Shown here in pieces: positions 23,352 to 35,022 of a stretch of DNA of 64,000 nucleotides. The notes below the pieces were generated by a model, which saw only the letters and a list, made by a program, of their open reading frames with translations, ran no database searches and had not been told where the DNA came from. The position numbers and the translations under genes are program-made. The first letter of the stretch is position 1; each line of letters starts with the position of its first letter. The stretch lies in assembly GCA_016508695.1 (NCBI GenBank), contig VNKQ01000016.1, forward strand, positions 1,054,001-1,118,000, given 5' to 3'. The stretch comes from Hyphodiscus hymeniophilus (Eukaryota; Ascomycota; Leotiomycetes; Helotiales; Hyphodiscaceae).

Positions 23352-24245
23352 ACTGCCGCGAGGGTGCTACTAAGGGAGTATCTGTTAGCCATGGTTAGCA
23401 ACTGAATCCTGTTTGGGGCTCAATAGCGTGGGAAAGAGCAAGAGGGTGATATTGGAATTAGATGACTTAAGTCTACTCATATCGACCTCGAAAAGCTCTG
23501 ATATGTGCTTAAAGGCCTCGGTGGTTTAAATACATAGGCAGAAAACATACTTACTTTGGTTGAAGGTCCAAGTATTAGACCAACTAAGAAGGAAGAGGGT
23601 AAAAAGCCTCCAAATGTAGAAGAAATGGAGTAGCAAACGATGGACAACGTTGATGGAGTCTCAGTCCGAGGAAGGAAGTTGTGAATTTCTACAAAATAAA
23701 CAAAAAGAAATCAAATCAGTAGTTTGTTTACAACCGCGCCTCCTTGTCTTGTCGAGAGCTAGCAAGCAAGTCGAGGCTAACAGGCACGAGGTCTCAAATC
23801 TGCGTCTCACTCTGCAGCCTCGCCGCATTAATGAAGGATAAGTGAATGAAAATGTGAATTACAAGACTCGATAGAGATGAAAATGAGTGAATAATTTGAC
23901 ATTCAGCTTCTGTTTGTACATCACGCGCCACTCACCCAATCTCTGATAACAGACGGAGGCCTACAGATTGGAAAAGATTTCGTGTAACCACTGATGGGAC
24001 CTACGCAATATACTCAATTTGAGTTTTACCAAAGGACTTGAATAAATCATGAAAATCATAGCATTGATTTCAAAATACGTCCCAATCACCACTAACCCGC
24101 TCCAAACACACCTTACTCTGCCCAAGCGAGACTTTTCACCACGATCTTGCGACTGTAAAGTTGAATTTGCAGCCCCAGGATCAACGCTATTGCAGGGGAG
24201 CTGTTGAAAGCTGCTAAGTCCCAGGGGGTGTTGCATAGCTGATGC
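23352..24245. other. Intergenic 0.9 kb
   Basis: Between two leftward genes. The 91-aa frame at 23961-24236 overlaps the expected 3' region of EGT1 and has no domain. It probably carries the promoter of the Cys/His-rich gene; no specific element recognised. Confidence 0.5.
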
Positions 24246-27200
24246 CTACATGTCTCGGACTAACCTTGCCCCAGCCCACATGTAGGGGTAATTTCTCTGG
24301 TACCAGTTCACACTGGGAGCGGTTAATTAGTCTCAATATAATATAATATGGCCAACTGAATACACCTACAAGGTTTTACGTCCAGCGATGCGTGGGTGAG
24401 TTGCCCAGGAGCCGCCCAGGATGATGTTATGCTTTCCATCGAAGAAGTCGGCTGGAGTGAATTAGTATTCGTCAAGCCGATATCTCAGAATTAAGACAGG
24501 ACTACATACCTGTATACGCGGGATACAATCGCATAGGTTCGAAACCTTCGTGCTTTGTAAGCGGGGAGCTGGTCCATTCCCAAACTCCACCCATTTCGGC
24601 CTGACCAGCAAGTTTATTGCCATTTGCGGTCACGGCAACAGGATGCCAATGCTTAAATCCAACATTGGCACCTGTGAGGTCGACGAAGAGCTTTTGCAAG
24701 CTGCCGTCGCTTTGCAAGGTCTGTGATGGCGGGGTTTCTTCGACTCCGTTGTTTACGAGGTGTCTAGACCACGTCAGTTTAGGGCAAATCCAACATAAAA
24801 CGGAGAACATGCCCATTGACTGCTGGAACAGTCTTGCCGAGATGCTGTTCCGCCTCTTTCAATTTCAAACCGTCGACGTGGCTGTAAATACTTCGTGCTT
24901 CCTCGGCGGTTGGGATTCTGCCACCCATCCAGCTTGCACAACCACTAAGCTCATCGTAAGAAGCAGAGACGGGCCAATCCAAAGCATGCTTGAGAGGCAC
25001 AAGGCCGTACACAGTACGAACAGAGTACCTATCCAAGTATGCTTTGGTCAAAGGAGTGTTGAGTTTATTAACACCATTGGAATAACCGTTGGTATGGCCA
25101 TTGGTGTGGCCATTTGTATGAGCACTTTTTGAGATTTGATCGGCCCAGGAGGCAGGAATTTTTGGATTCTTGGTTTGTTCAAGGTACCGACCGTACTGTT
25201 TTCTACTGATCAGCAATGCAGGGTTCGAAAGACGGGTTGTGGCTACTTACGTCTTCATTTGTAATTGGTCGTGCCTGAGCACTAAAAGCAGGAACGACTA
25301 CATTTCTGGAAGGCTTCTCATTATCCCTTTCATCTTGTTAGCGAGATTTCAGATTGAAGTAACACTCACTCACCATCCGAAATGGTGGTCTGGGCCCGAG
25401 TTATTCTCGGGATCATCGAGTCCGATGGTAATTGTCTGCTCCGGGATTTTAAACCACTCGTTGGGGACCCTAGCCGCTTCTGCACGCTTTGCGTCTCCCT
25501 CAAAGTCCGGTGTGAATGTTGTAGGCGGCAACGTCTTGTCACTTTGTAGGAGCATATAAAGCAAAGTTTCGAGATGCATGATTTCGTGCTCCAACCCAAT
25601 CCAAAGAGCCCGACCAACTTCACGTGGAGTTTCTTTGCTGTTGTATAATTTGTTTATTTTGGTCCTGACATTCTCTTGGTATGCCAGGATCTCGTCTAGC
25701 GGAGGCCATTCATCAGGAATCTCTGAATGGTCGTGGCAATTTTCAGGATTATCGACATCCGGATCGATTCCTCTCTCAAAGATTTGTGGATAGTAGGATG
25801 GCTCACAAGGAGGTAATTTTGCGGCTTTGGTGAGCTGAATGTCCAAGAATGTAGGGATATGACCGAGATAAAATATACAAGCATTTCGAAGTTTGATGGG
25901 CTTTTCATGTAGCTCTGCATCAGGAATCATACCCCTGGTGACTTTATCCCAGACTGACCAAAGTCCCTTCCAGTCATCAAGGGATGGCACAGTTGTCGCG
26001 GCATACACCTTGGGATCTGAGTTGAACGCCATCTTTTGCTTCGCCAATAGGTGAATATCTAAAGAGCCGTATGTGAGCAAAGTAAATTTATCACGAAACA
26101 AACCACTTCATTAGATAAATGAGATTCCAAGCCACTTCGGTAGCATCCCCAGAAAGTACGATGGTCCGTGCTCCACACCATACAGGTAAATGGCACGGCA
26201 TCACCCCCACACGTCTCCCACACGTCTCAGGATGAGGCAGTCATGAGATCGCCAAAATAGTCTCCGAAGTATTTGGGCAGAGCCTTATTCTTCCTCGTTC
26301 ACGGGACACGAAGTGTGGCGTGATCTGCAGACCCAAAAATAATTCAGAAAAACAGGTTTGGACTCACTGTAACTGTCGGACGAGGCTGACCACCGTTTGA
26401 CCTCTTTCAATCCGGATTTCTCCCACAACTGCGATGTCTCTTCTGGAGAATACTTCAAGCTTTGTTCAACTTGGATTCGCTCTCCAGCCTTGAAGTGTAT
26501 GTCCTTGTACTGGATATCTCGGATTGGAGAATAAAATGCCTGGTGGCGACCCCCTTCCGCGTCGTATACATACTCACCAATGACTCTCCAGTCTTCGACG
26601 TTGAAGGCTGCGTCTCCTAGAATGCCATTGGCGTGAGCAAGTCCATTGAGGACAAACCTGTGAATGTATTAGCTGATGAAAAAGGATTCCGGAATGCTCA
26701 CGTCATGACATACTTGTGTGTGACCCCTTCTTGGTCTATTTGGTACAACAGTCAGCGAAGGTTTTGCGACCGTCTCTTTGAATCAGTATACTGACCGTTA
26801 TACGCATGACTGTGTTAGTGTTAGCAAATGCCAGCATCAGAACGACTGAACACTTACTAGACTCTCGCAGGATCATCTGTTCCATCGACTCCAATCAGCA
26901 TGGTATCAGATGCCTCCAAGTTTTCGGCAAAAGAGCGCAAGAAGCCAGCCGCCTCATGTCGATGAAAGTTTCCTGGTCTTTGTTAGCCTTGGAATAGGTC
27001 CTGAGTGAAGCGACTTACCTATACTGGACCCGAGAGACATGACACATTTAGGCCTCGATTTATTCTCCGGCATTTTCAGCCACTCTAGACCATCATCGTA
27101 TGTGCCGTGAAGCCCGTGGCACTTTACGTGCTGAAACGCAGGAACTTCACGCAGAGTTCTTTTCAACTCCTTCAATGACAGATCCAGAGCATAGTAGTCG

Positions 27201-27712
27201 ATGTCTTTGCCCGCGGCTTCCAATGCTTGCAGCAAGATACTTACCTTACGAAGATTACTATGCTTTATGTTAGTCCCGGCATATCGGAGGCTTCCCGCTG
27301 GCAGTCAACGAACCCACTGCCCAATTCGATGACAGCTGCGCCAGAAGGCAAGGCCTCGGCAATGCTGCCTGCATATCGTTCGAGGACATCAATCTCTGCA
27401 TTTGTAAGGTAATATTCTTGTAAGTAGGTGATCTGGCCTTTGTTAGGATAAGGCTTCCATGGCTCGCTTCTGAAGGGTCAAACCCACCTCCTCGAACAAC
27501 TGCAAGCCTTGCTCATCATAAAGAAGGAGAGTAGGCATCGTCTTCGGCCCGGATTGGGGCCTTAGAGAAACTAGAATTTCGTCTTTCAAGTTGATTTCCA
27601 CTGCATCGTGGCGAATGTCGATGATGTCAATGTTCGATGGAGGCTGAAAATCCGGTGCCTTTGATCTGGCTGTCATGATATCAACAGCGCTATTGGAGGC
27701 GCTGGGTGACAT
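24246..27712 (-). CDS. EGT1: Ergothioneine biosynthesis protein Egt1
   Basis: Thirteen exons (27712-27488, 27432-27314, 27257-27019, 26972-26858, 26809-26796, 26735-26702, 26657-26368, 26058-25374, 25326-25251, 25195-24813, 24763-24510, 24451-24370, 24312-24246) give 860 aa, the family length. The N-terminal EgtD-like domain (about 20-350) trimethylates histidine to hercynine using S-adenosylmethionine: IELGSGNLRKV is its binding loop and SLGSSIGNFHR follows. The DinB-like domain carries HEIMHLE, the histidine iron-binding motif of the EgtB-like sulfoxide synthase. The C-terminal FGE-sulfatase fold has MGGRIPTAEEARSIY, GGVWEWTSSPL and GGSWATHPR, and ends VNWYQRNYPYMWAGARLVRD. So one protein makes hercynyl-cysteine sulfoxide. 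A fast-varying linker with Asn-Gly-His-Thr repeats sits in the FGE part. Exon 5 is only 14 nt and intron 10 starts with GC. Start at MSPSASNS fits the family N-terminus. Confidence 0.96.
24764..24812 (-). other. GC-AG intron in EGT1
   Basis: AATGG|GCATGT is the only donor that joins the NG of one exon to the HLVNNGVEE of the next in phase with the single AG available. The expected family sequence NGHL is thereby restored. Confidence 0.75.
25085..25125 (-). repeat. Short tandem repeat encoding Thr-Asn-Gly-His
   Basis: About three copies of a 12-nt unit within EGT1, coding a HTNG-type run in the linker before a YSNG variant. It keeps frame and falls between conserved blocks, so it is likely length-variable among strains. 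Confidence 0.8.
26796..26809 (-). other. 14-nt microexon of EGT1
   Basis: The exon TCATGCGTATAACG lies between an ACACAG acceptor and a GTCAGT donor; it codes HAYN inside the conserved RVYHAYNDQEGVT segment. Skipping it breaks the frame. Confidence 0.85.
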
Positions 27713-29475
27713 CTTGAGTATATTGATCGCTGACTTCGGATGGCTGGAACAAGTGAATATGAATTCTGGGGAAACGTTGTATATAGCAAGTCGGTGATGT
27801 TGAGCAACAGTAGAAGGCACTAGTGATCTAGTTTCCGTTGCATGAATAAAGCCGAATGGATCCAGATTTGCGGCACACACGCCTCATATTTTGAACCTGG
27901 ATTATCAAGACTAGCTTAGGAATCAGGAACAGGCAGGAACTTTCTCTCGGCGATTGACAAGACACCATATGAAAATGGACAATGGACAATTGCCTCCGTC
28001 TCGCCCCGCAGTCAGCATTTGGCGGCCACCAGCAGGCTTCCCAAAGCCCCCCACGCCAGTATCGGGCAAGCTGACCTCATCATCAACGACTCACACTCTC
28101 ATCCAGCCGAGTAGTAAGGGGATACGAAGTAAGTACCATCCGGAGATGACTATCATCCCTCATGATATTCCTCGGGGTGCACAGGTAACGTGGAAGTAAG
28201 TATGGGCGATGGCAGATGAAGGTACGGATTGGAGAAGGGTGATAGTAGAGTTGTGTTCTGATAGTGCCTTTCCTGGGAACTGACGAGCGGATGTGGAATC
28301 ATTGAGTGAGGAATCAGCCAATCAGTCAATGATTGAAGCCCTCCGTGGTCAGTAGGTAGCGATTGATCGTCTGCTGCGAGGGAGCCGCAAAAGCAGCCTG
28401 TGAGAAAGTGTACAGCGATCACTCATTAGACGCTGCTACCGCTGGTCGAGTCGCTGACGGGTATCGATTCCAGATCGTCGCTGACCTTACATGCATGCAT
28501 GCATTCGCAGTCCACATTCCACCGACCACAAGGCGGGGGTCAATTCGACGAAAGCAGCTGGTTGCTTGGAGGTGGCGTGGAGAAGGTTGTTCTCGGGTGT
28601 TCCCAAGAGGTTGATTGAAGAGAAGCACAAGGGCGGGGGCCATCGTTTGGCGCAGAATGACGCGCTGATTACCTGCAGTTTTCGTGGATCCTGGTCCTGC
28701 GGGCGACGTTCCACTGCGGGGTGAATAATGCGAGTGGCGTGGTGGCCCTGGTGGGTGATGTTGGAAACCCCCCCTTTGAATGCCAGTGACAAATACCGTA
28801 GGCTAATAATGAAGTGTAGTACACTCGACGGAGCATAGGAAACGTCCAGGTCCACCTATGTACTGTGTATGATCTGTCCCACCTGTGCGTCTATTCGCAA
28901 AACTATGAATACTGTGGTACAGTAGTGCAAAGTAACGTGGAAAAGGGAGCTGCTGCCCGAAGCGCCGTCGGTCGCCATGCAGCAAGGAGGATTTTGATGT
29001 TCGGCCAAGCTAATCATTATTCCAGTGGGGGTCCAGAAGCTTACTTGCTTAGGCATGATGCCGGTATGGAACCCATTAAGGAATTATATCTTGATACGTT
29101 TATTACCGCTTGAAGATAACGGGTTCCTCCGTTCCTGAAACTTCAGGGCATTGGAATAATTGGAGAGGGCCAAATCACCTGATTTCATATCGTCAGGTAC
29201 CTTAGCTGCAAAGTGCTGAACGGGTCATCCTAGATACAACACCGACGGGACCGGTGGAATAGAAAGTCCAATCATCTTGCGCTTATGAAAACTGCCTTTG
29301 GCATTGTCGGCATGTTTTAGAGTAGAATATTGAAAGTCAGGACGCCTACCACCACGTGACTGGAAGATCTTCGGTAAGAACACCCTTGTAAGCTCGGCTG
29401 GCTTATGCGCCGAGATAGAACCTGAAGTAAACAATAAACACTCGAGTCACCACAACTCTTCAATCATTCTTCAAG
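27713..29475. other. Divergent promoter region, EGT1 and NUF2
   Basis: EGT1 runs left and NUF2 right from this 1.76 kb. Frames are short and overlapping on both strands. A self-complementary ATGCATGCATGCAT run lies at 28491-28504 and a CACGTG box at 29353-29358, about 120 bases before the NUF2 start. No gene supported. Confidence 0.55.
29353..29358. promoter_or_regulatory. CACGTG box upstream of NUF2
   Basis: CACGTGAC lies about 120 bases before the NUF2 start codon. CACGTG is bound by Cbf1-type bHLH factors in ascomycetes; binding here is inference. Confidence 0.4.
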
Positions 29476-31162
29476 ATGTCTTATAATCCTCGAATTTCCA
29501 TGGTGCCCAGCTCTCAAAATCGTAGCAAGAAGAAAGACGACGATAGCGATGCATTCATGTAAGATCCTGCGTTTTAATCCTCCACTGTAGACGTGAACTG
29601 ACGGTGATCTACAGGCGCCTGGTAAACAACAATCTCAAAAATATCTTCAAGCACAGCAACTAACGGAAGCAGCCCGACAAAGAGATCGTGGGATGTATCT
29701 CAGATAGTGAGTTTTATTCAAGCTATCATCCTCTTCCGATTGCTTTTGAGAACTGCTAGACAATCTCCTCCCCGCGATATGCTCCCAGTTCTTGAATTAT
29801 TTCCATCTCCTAATAGGACCCTACAGAAGCAATGCTAACTCCAAGGTCCCTTCAGTCGGAGTGCCCTTCTCAGTGGCAGATCTCCAGAAGCCGAACCCAC
29901 TTCAAATTCAGATGATCTTTGAATGGTTCGCAGAACTTCTGATGAACGCGACGCGCGAAACGGTCGAGCCAGCGATGCGCGCAGCAGCAGAGGACGTGTG
30001 CGGAGAATACATGGATATCATACCAGGCGAAGCGCGCAATCTGATGGGCTTCTACGTCAGTTTGCGCAAATTGCTAGTCGAATGCGGCATCACGGATTTC
30101 TCTTTCCAAGATCTCTATAAGCCTACCCACGATCGTTTGGCTAAGATCTTCTCGTACATTATCAACTTTGTGCGATTCCGGGAAAGTCAAACTGCAGTCA
30201 TCGATGAGCATTTCAACAAGGCGGAGACCACTAAAGCCAAGATCGAGCAACTTTATGTTGCAAACCAGGAGAACGAGGCGCGGTTAGAGGAATTGCAAGC
30301 AAATAAAAAAGCGATGGAAGTCCATGTCCAAGAGAAAGTCAAGCGAAATGAGGAACTCAAGAAGCGCTTGCTGGAATTGCGACAGAATCAGGAGAGAGTG
30401 ACTCGACGTTTCGAGAATGCTAAAGCCGGGAAGACCGAGAAGACAGCTATATTAGAGGACAAGACTGCACAGACAATTGCGCTCCGACAAGATAGCTCGA
30501 AGCTCCGGCCTTATGTTCTACAATCTCCCGCAGCTCTGCAAGCATCTTTGACCGAGTTAAGCAACGCCTTGAATGCAGACAAGGCACAGATCGATGCCCT
30601 AGACCGACGAGCTCGTGCTCTACAAACGTCTACGGACACCTTCTCAGTGGTCTCCTCGGACGTAGCTTCGTGCACCAAGTTGCTTGAAGAAATATCAGCT
30701 GAACTTGTCAAGGAAGAGGAAGAGAACATCCGCATAGCCAGACAACGAGACGCACTTGGCGAAAGAGGCAATAACGTTCGGGAAGTTGAGCGGACCGAGG
30801 GATTGCTGCAACGCCAGTTGTCCAAATGGTTGGAGCGGACGGACAAGCTAAGAGAGGGAAGCAAGGAGAAAGCTATGAGCGCAAAGGAGCGGATGGAGGA
30901 ACTGCGTGCAGTTCATAGGAAGTTGACTGAAGAGAGATCCGAGAAAAGCAAGGATATGGAGAGACGCCGGGTCAGAATCGAGCAGACAGAGAAGAAGGTA
31001 TTTCGAACCTCCATTTCCCCAATATCGTTTTGATGCTAACGTTTCTAGATGGCGGACTTGAAGGAGAATATCGAGAACGAAATCCACACCGCTCATGACG
31101 AGTTTTTAAAGATGGATTCGCACATCAAGTTGTACATCACAGAGATGGAGCAATCGATTTGA
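29476..31162 (+). CDS. NUF2: Kinetochore protein Nuf2
   Basis: Five exons (29476-29558, 29615-29621, 29673-29706, 29856-30997, 31049-31162) give 459 aa, close to the usual 450-460. Nuf2 pairs with Ndc80 in the Ndc80 complex that ties kinetochores to microtubules. After a short basic start the calponin-homology-type globular head opens with MRLPDKEIVGCISDI and goes on VADLQKPNPLQIQMIFEWF, the family signature, to about residue 140 (FSYIINFVRFRE). The rest is one long coiled coil rich in Glu, Lys, Leu and Gln to the C-terminus. The 7-nt second exon (GCGCCTG) is needed: without it the LPDKEI frame is lost. Convergent with the unknown gene at 31308-32108, 145 bases away. Confidence 0.95.
29615..29621 (+). 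other. 7-nt microexon of NUF2
   Basis: GCGCCTG sits between a CTACAG acceptor and a GTAAAC donor, flanked by introns of 56 and 51 nt. It supplies the bases for M-R-L just before PDKEI, a conserved Nuf2 position. Confidence 0.8.
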
Positions 31163-31307
31163 GACCTTAAGCTCGATGTATTTTCTTTTTGGAGGATGGT
31201 TTGGTGGAACGAAGGAAGGATAATGCCGGGAGCAATTGGCGTTGGGTATACCTGTTGAAATAGCATGATAATGACCACATACACTTTTCAAACGCCACAG
31301 ACTCCAA

Positions 31308-32108
31308 TCATGCAGTGTCTTCATTCTCTCGTCCGCTTTTTCTGAACTTAAACCACCTAGCCAGTATTCTCCCTACTTCTACAGTTCTTCCACTCCATCC
31401 TCCCTCTTCACTCTCAAGTCCAGCTCGCCTTACACTTCCGTTTAGCATAGGCACCCTTTCTTCCCAAATTTTGCATCCACCTTCTGTCTCTGTCTCAGCG
31501 CCCTCATCACCAGGCCTCTCTTCTTCAAACTCGCCACTCTCATTCTCATTCTCATTCCCATCCTCGACTTGCCTTTCCTCTAGCACGACGACCTTCCTCC
31601 CACTCCTCCATCCAGCTTGCACGCATCCAGACAAGCTATTCCCCAAGCCCTGCGCGCTCCACTCACTCGTATCCCTATGCAAGGCCACCACTCCAAAAAC
31701 CACCAAGAGCGGTACTTTGTTTCCCTGCTTGTCCCATTCCTGCCTCGGCGGGCCCTCCTTATTCTGAGGACCGGGAAACACAGTCATGTATGCGCGCAGA
31801 TGGGTGACGGTGGGTATGAAGACTAGATTTATGAACTTTGAAGTCGCGACTTGGTGGAGGGTGGGCACGAGGAGCGAGTGTCGCTGGGCCTGTCCTTCCG
31901 AGGAAACATGCTTGGATAGGACGTCAAGTTCCGGGTTAGGTAGACGTGAGACTGGTGATTTGTGCTTGACTGCTTTGAGAAGGAGGGAGAGAAAGACGCT
32001 GCGGCTTTGGCAGATTAGGAGCGTCGTGGGGTAGGCTTGACGCGCCAGGACGTACTCGAGGAGCTCTGAGGGGAGAGCGGGCGGAAGGGCGACTGGAGTC
32101 GGTGCCAT
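31308..32108 (-). CDS. Conserved-looking hypothetical protein
   Basis: Single exon, 266 aa. The N-terminal part reads like an alpha/beta domain: TTLLICQSRSVFLSLLLKAV is a strand-helix unit, then HSLLVPTLHQVATSKFINLV and LLVVFGVVALHRD further strand-like stretches, and the last block ends GRTVEVGRILARWFKF. An acidic low-complexity insertion (Glu/Asn) breaks the C-terminal half. This layout recalls RecA-fold proteins without a Walker A loop, such as Shu-complex or Elongator accessory subunits, but no motif proves it. I do not recognise the gene. It is convergent with NUF2 and its start is 346 bases from the start of the rightward AP-3 beta gene, so the two share a promoter region. Confidence 0.7.
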   Translation of the reverse strand: MAPTPVALPPALPSELLEYVLARQAYPTTLLICQSRSVFLSLLLKAVKHKSPVSRLPNPELDVLSKHVSSEGQAQRHSLLVPTLHQVATSKFINLVFIPTVTHLRAYMTVFPGPQNKEGPPRQEWDKQGNKVPLLVVFGVVALHRDTSEWSAQGLGNSLSGCVQAGWRSGRKVVVLEERQVEDGNENENESGEFEEERPGDEGAETETEGGCKIWEERVPMLNGSVRRAGLESEEGGWSGRTVEVGRILARWFKFRKSGRENEDTA

Positions 32109-32454
32109 TGGTCTTATAGACTTGATATTGCGTGGACGATGTTGATAGAGTAGTGGTCGCGTGGGTGAGAGATGAAAGAGATTAGATGATGGCTATCTGT
32201 GAGGTACGGTTGGAGAGGATCTCCAATCTAGCATTAGTGCTAAGGGTTAATGAAGATCAGTTAAGGTATTAAGTGGTAGCCTGCATATCGTGGAATCTTG
32301 TAGACAGTATGGGGCTATGTATTCGCATCTCTTGACATTTGGTAGGACGAAGCCTCCCGTATGTAATGCGGATCTTTCGAAGGTGCCATCGCTTGTCTAA
32401 CCCCACCAACCTGAAATCTACATGACGATGCGCCTCGACACTTTATGATTCCCC
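32109..32454. promoter_or_regulatory. Bidirectional promoter region
   Basis: 346 bases separate the start codons of the leftward unknown gene and the rightward AP-3 beta gene. No specific box is certain. Confidence 0.5.
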
Positions 32455-35022
32455 ATGGAGTCGATATCAAGGATTTCCAGTATGCTAGAAAGTGGTATGT
32501 ACTCGGTCTTTTATGGCACATCCTTTCTTGTTTCGAATAGAGTGTTGATGTGTTCCGTAGCTCGAGACCTGACTCTCGATGCCGCCCAAGCAGCAAGGAG
32601 CTCTCGCAGCTCGACGAAGATACCCTCCGCAGCACATATAAAGAAGCTTTTGGATAGCCGGAATGATAGAGAAGTACTCGATGGGTTAAGGAAGGTCATC
32701 TCGGTACGTCTGCCCGTAGATCTTGTCAGAGACCATATGGATCGATTCGAACATTCCTTGACTTCTCGTGAGAGGGACTTGAACGTAGGGACGATGGACT
32801 GATACAAGCTCTTATAGATGATGTACCGCTCCCAGCCATGCCTTACATTCTTCTCCTCTGTCGTCAAGAACGTTGCCTCTCCGAATATCGAAATAAAAAA
32901 ACTGGTCTATATCTACCTGCTAAACCACGCCGAGCAAGAGCCCGACCTGGCCCTCCTCTCTATTAACACAATTCAAAAGTCTCTCTCAGATGGCAACCCA
33001 CAAGTACGAGCTCTAGCACTTAAAACTATGTCGGGAATCAGGGTACCCGTCATCAGCCAGATCGTCTCCCTTGCTATCAAAAAAGGTCTTGGTGACATGA
33101 GTCCGTATGTCCGAAAAGCTGCTGCGTTGGCTATACCGAAATGCTATAGACTGGACCCAAATACTTTACCTCAACTACTGGAATATTTGAATACTTTACT
33201 GGGGGATAAGCAGTATTATGTGGCTGGCGCGGCAGTCAAGGCGTTCATGGAGATTTGTCCAGAAAGGATCGACCTCATTCACAAGCACTATAGAGGTTTG
33301 GTCAAGAAATTAGTGGATATGGATGAATGGAGCCAGCTGGTTACCCTGAGATTGATGACGATATATGCGAGAAAATGCTTCCCAAGAAGGACACGGCGAG
33401 TGACGAAGAGCAATGGCTCAAAGGGATTCTACGGGGATGAGGAAGGCGAGGAAGAAACTGGGGAAATGATTCAAGTACTGGATCCAGATCTTGAGTTGCT
33501 CTTGAAAAGCATTAACCCTCTGCTCCAAAGTCGAAACTCTGCGGTCGTTGTGGCAGTAGCTCGATGCTATGTTCATCTGGGCACTCAGGAGTATGTCAAC
33601 CTCTCCATTGGACCTTTGATCGCTTTACTACGATCGCCACAGGATATTAAGTACATCGCACTTTATAACATCGTCTCAGTGTGTCTCACGAGGCCACAAG
33701 TATTCGTCAAATACGCATCTCATTTTCTGGTACACTCTACGGACCCGCCTCAAGTCTGGGAATTGAAGCTCGAACTACTTACCCTGATATTTCCCCACTG
33801 CGACCCGTACATGAAGAGTCTCATTCTCAATGAGTTGGAGCATTTCTCCCGCGGTTCTGATAAAGAACTCGTTCGTGAAGCAGTGCGTGCTATTGGGAGA
33901 TGCGCCACGAGTGATACAAGAACATCAGCAAGATGTTTGCGGCTCCTTCTGAAGCAGATTACCAGTCTTGATGGGAATTTGGTAGCAGAGTCATTGACTG
34001 TCATCAGACACTTGATCCAACAAGACCCCGGATCACATACAAGCACAGTTATCCGGTTGGCAAAAAACCTCGATACTGCAACGAACCCCTCCGCACGAGC
34101 AACAATCATCTGGCTCGTGGGAGAGTTCGCGGGTACAGATGGAGAGAATAATATCGCTCCGGATGTGCTCAGAATTCTCGCGAAAGGCTTTGCGAACGAA
34201 GCCGAACCAGCGAAATTGCAAATCGTTCTCCTCGCAGCAAAAGTATACCTTCATCACCTCAACCGCACATATGAGAGCGGAGATGTTCAACCTCCCTCAC
34301 TACCGGCACCCTCACATGACTACTCACCAGGAGGCAATGAAGGGTTCGCAGAACTCGACTCACCTCAGTCCACCTACCACCCAGCACTAAAATCAGAGCC
34401 CGACCACCCGATCGTTGTTCTGTGGAATTACATCCTCCTCTTAGCCCGCTACGATACCTCTTACGACCTCCGCGACCGCACGAGGCTTTATAAAGCCCTG
34501 CTTGCTGTCCCCTCATCAACTCAACTAGCAAGTCTCATGCTCCTAGCTCCTAAACCCGTCCCCCACTTGCCTAGCCCATCCGAATCAAGAACAGGATTCA
34601 CTCTCGGCTCGGCAAGTCTTGTGGTTGGCGAAGAAGGCGGTCTACATGGCTTGCGCGGTTATGAAGTATTGCCGGAATGGATCGAGGACGGATCGGAGCC
34701 GGATCCGTCATTGCGAGAACCTGATTTCCCGAAATCGGAATGGGAAGAGAAGCGTGTTCAGCCAGCTGGCGAGCGTCTTGATAGCGCCGTCAGGGATCAT
34801 AGAGGAGCGGGGTCCCCACTTACGACTAATGGGTCCGGAGCCGCCCCTGGGAAGGAGAAAACACTTGATGACTGGCTAGCTGAAGACGACGGCAAGGAAG
34901 AGACTGAGGAAGAGACCGACGATGACGGTGAGGAAGAGACCGAGGAGGAGGAAGAAGAAAGCGAAGAAGTGTCTGAAGAAGAAAGCGACAATGATAAGGA
35001 AGATGATAGACTTGTGAGATAG
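32455..35022 (+). CDS. APL6: AP-3 complex subunit beta
   Basis: Three exons (32455-32494, 32561-32703, 32818-35022) give 795 aa. The AP-3 adaptor carries cargo from Golgi or endosome to the vacuole. The N-terminal MESISRISSMLES and SAAHIKKLLDSRNDREVLDG, then NIEIKKLVYIYLLNHAEQEPDLALLSINT, are the adaptin alpha-solenoid signature; helical repeats run to about residue 570. A hinge follows with Pro/Ser-rich stretches and TLDDWLAEDD, and the C-terminus is a nearly pure Glu/Asp tail with Ser and Thr. The appendage (ear) domain is absent, as in most filamentous ascomycete beta-3 subunits. The acidic Ser-rich tail is the region phosphorylated by casein kinase in yeast Apl6; that this holds here is inference. 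Confidence 0.94.

Noticed and set aside
17596..27712. Idea of a metabolic cluster (malate dehydrogenase, MFS carrier, EGT1)
   Set aside because: The genes belong to unrelated pathways, the carrier is of the Dal5 type with no link to ergothioneine, and gaps and strands do not suggest shared control.
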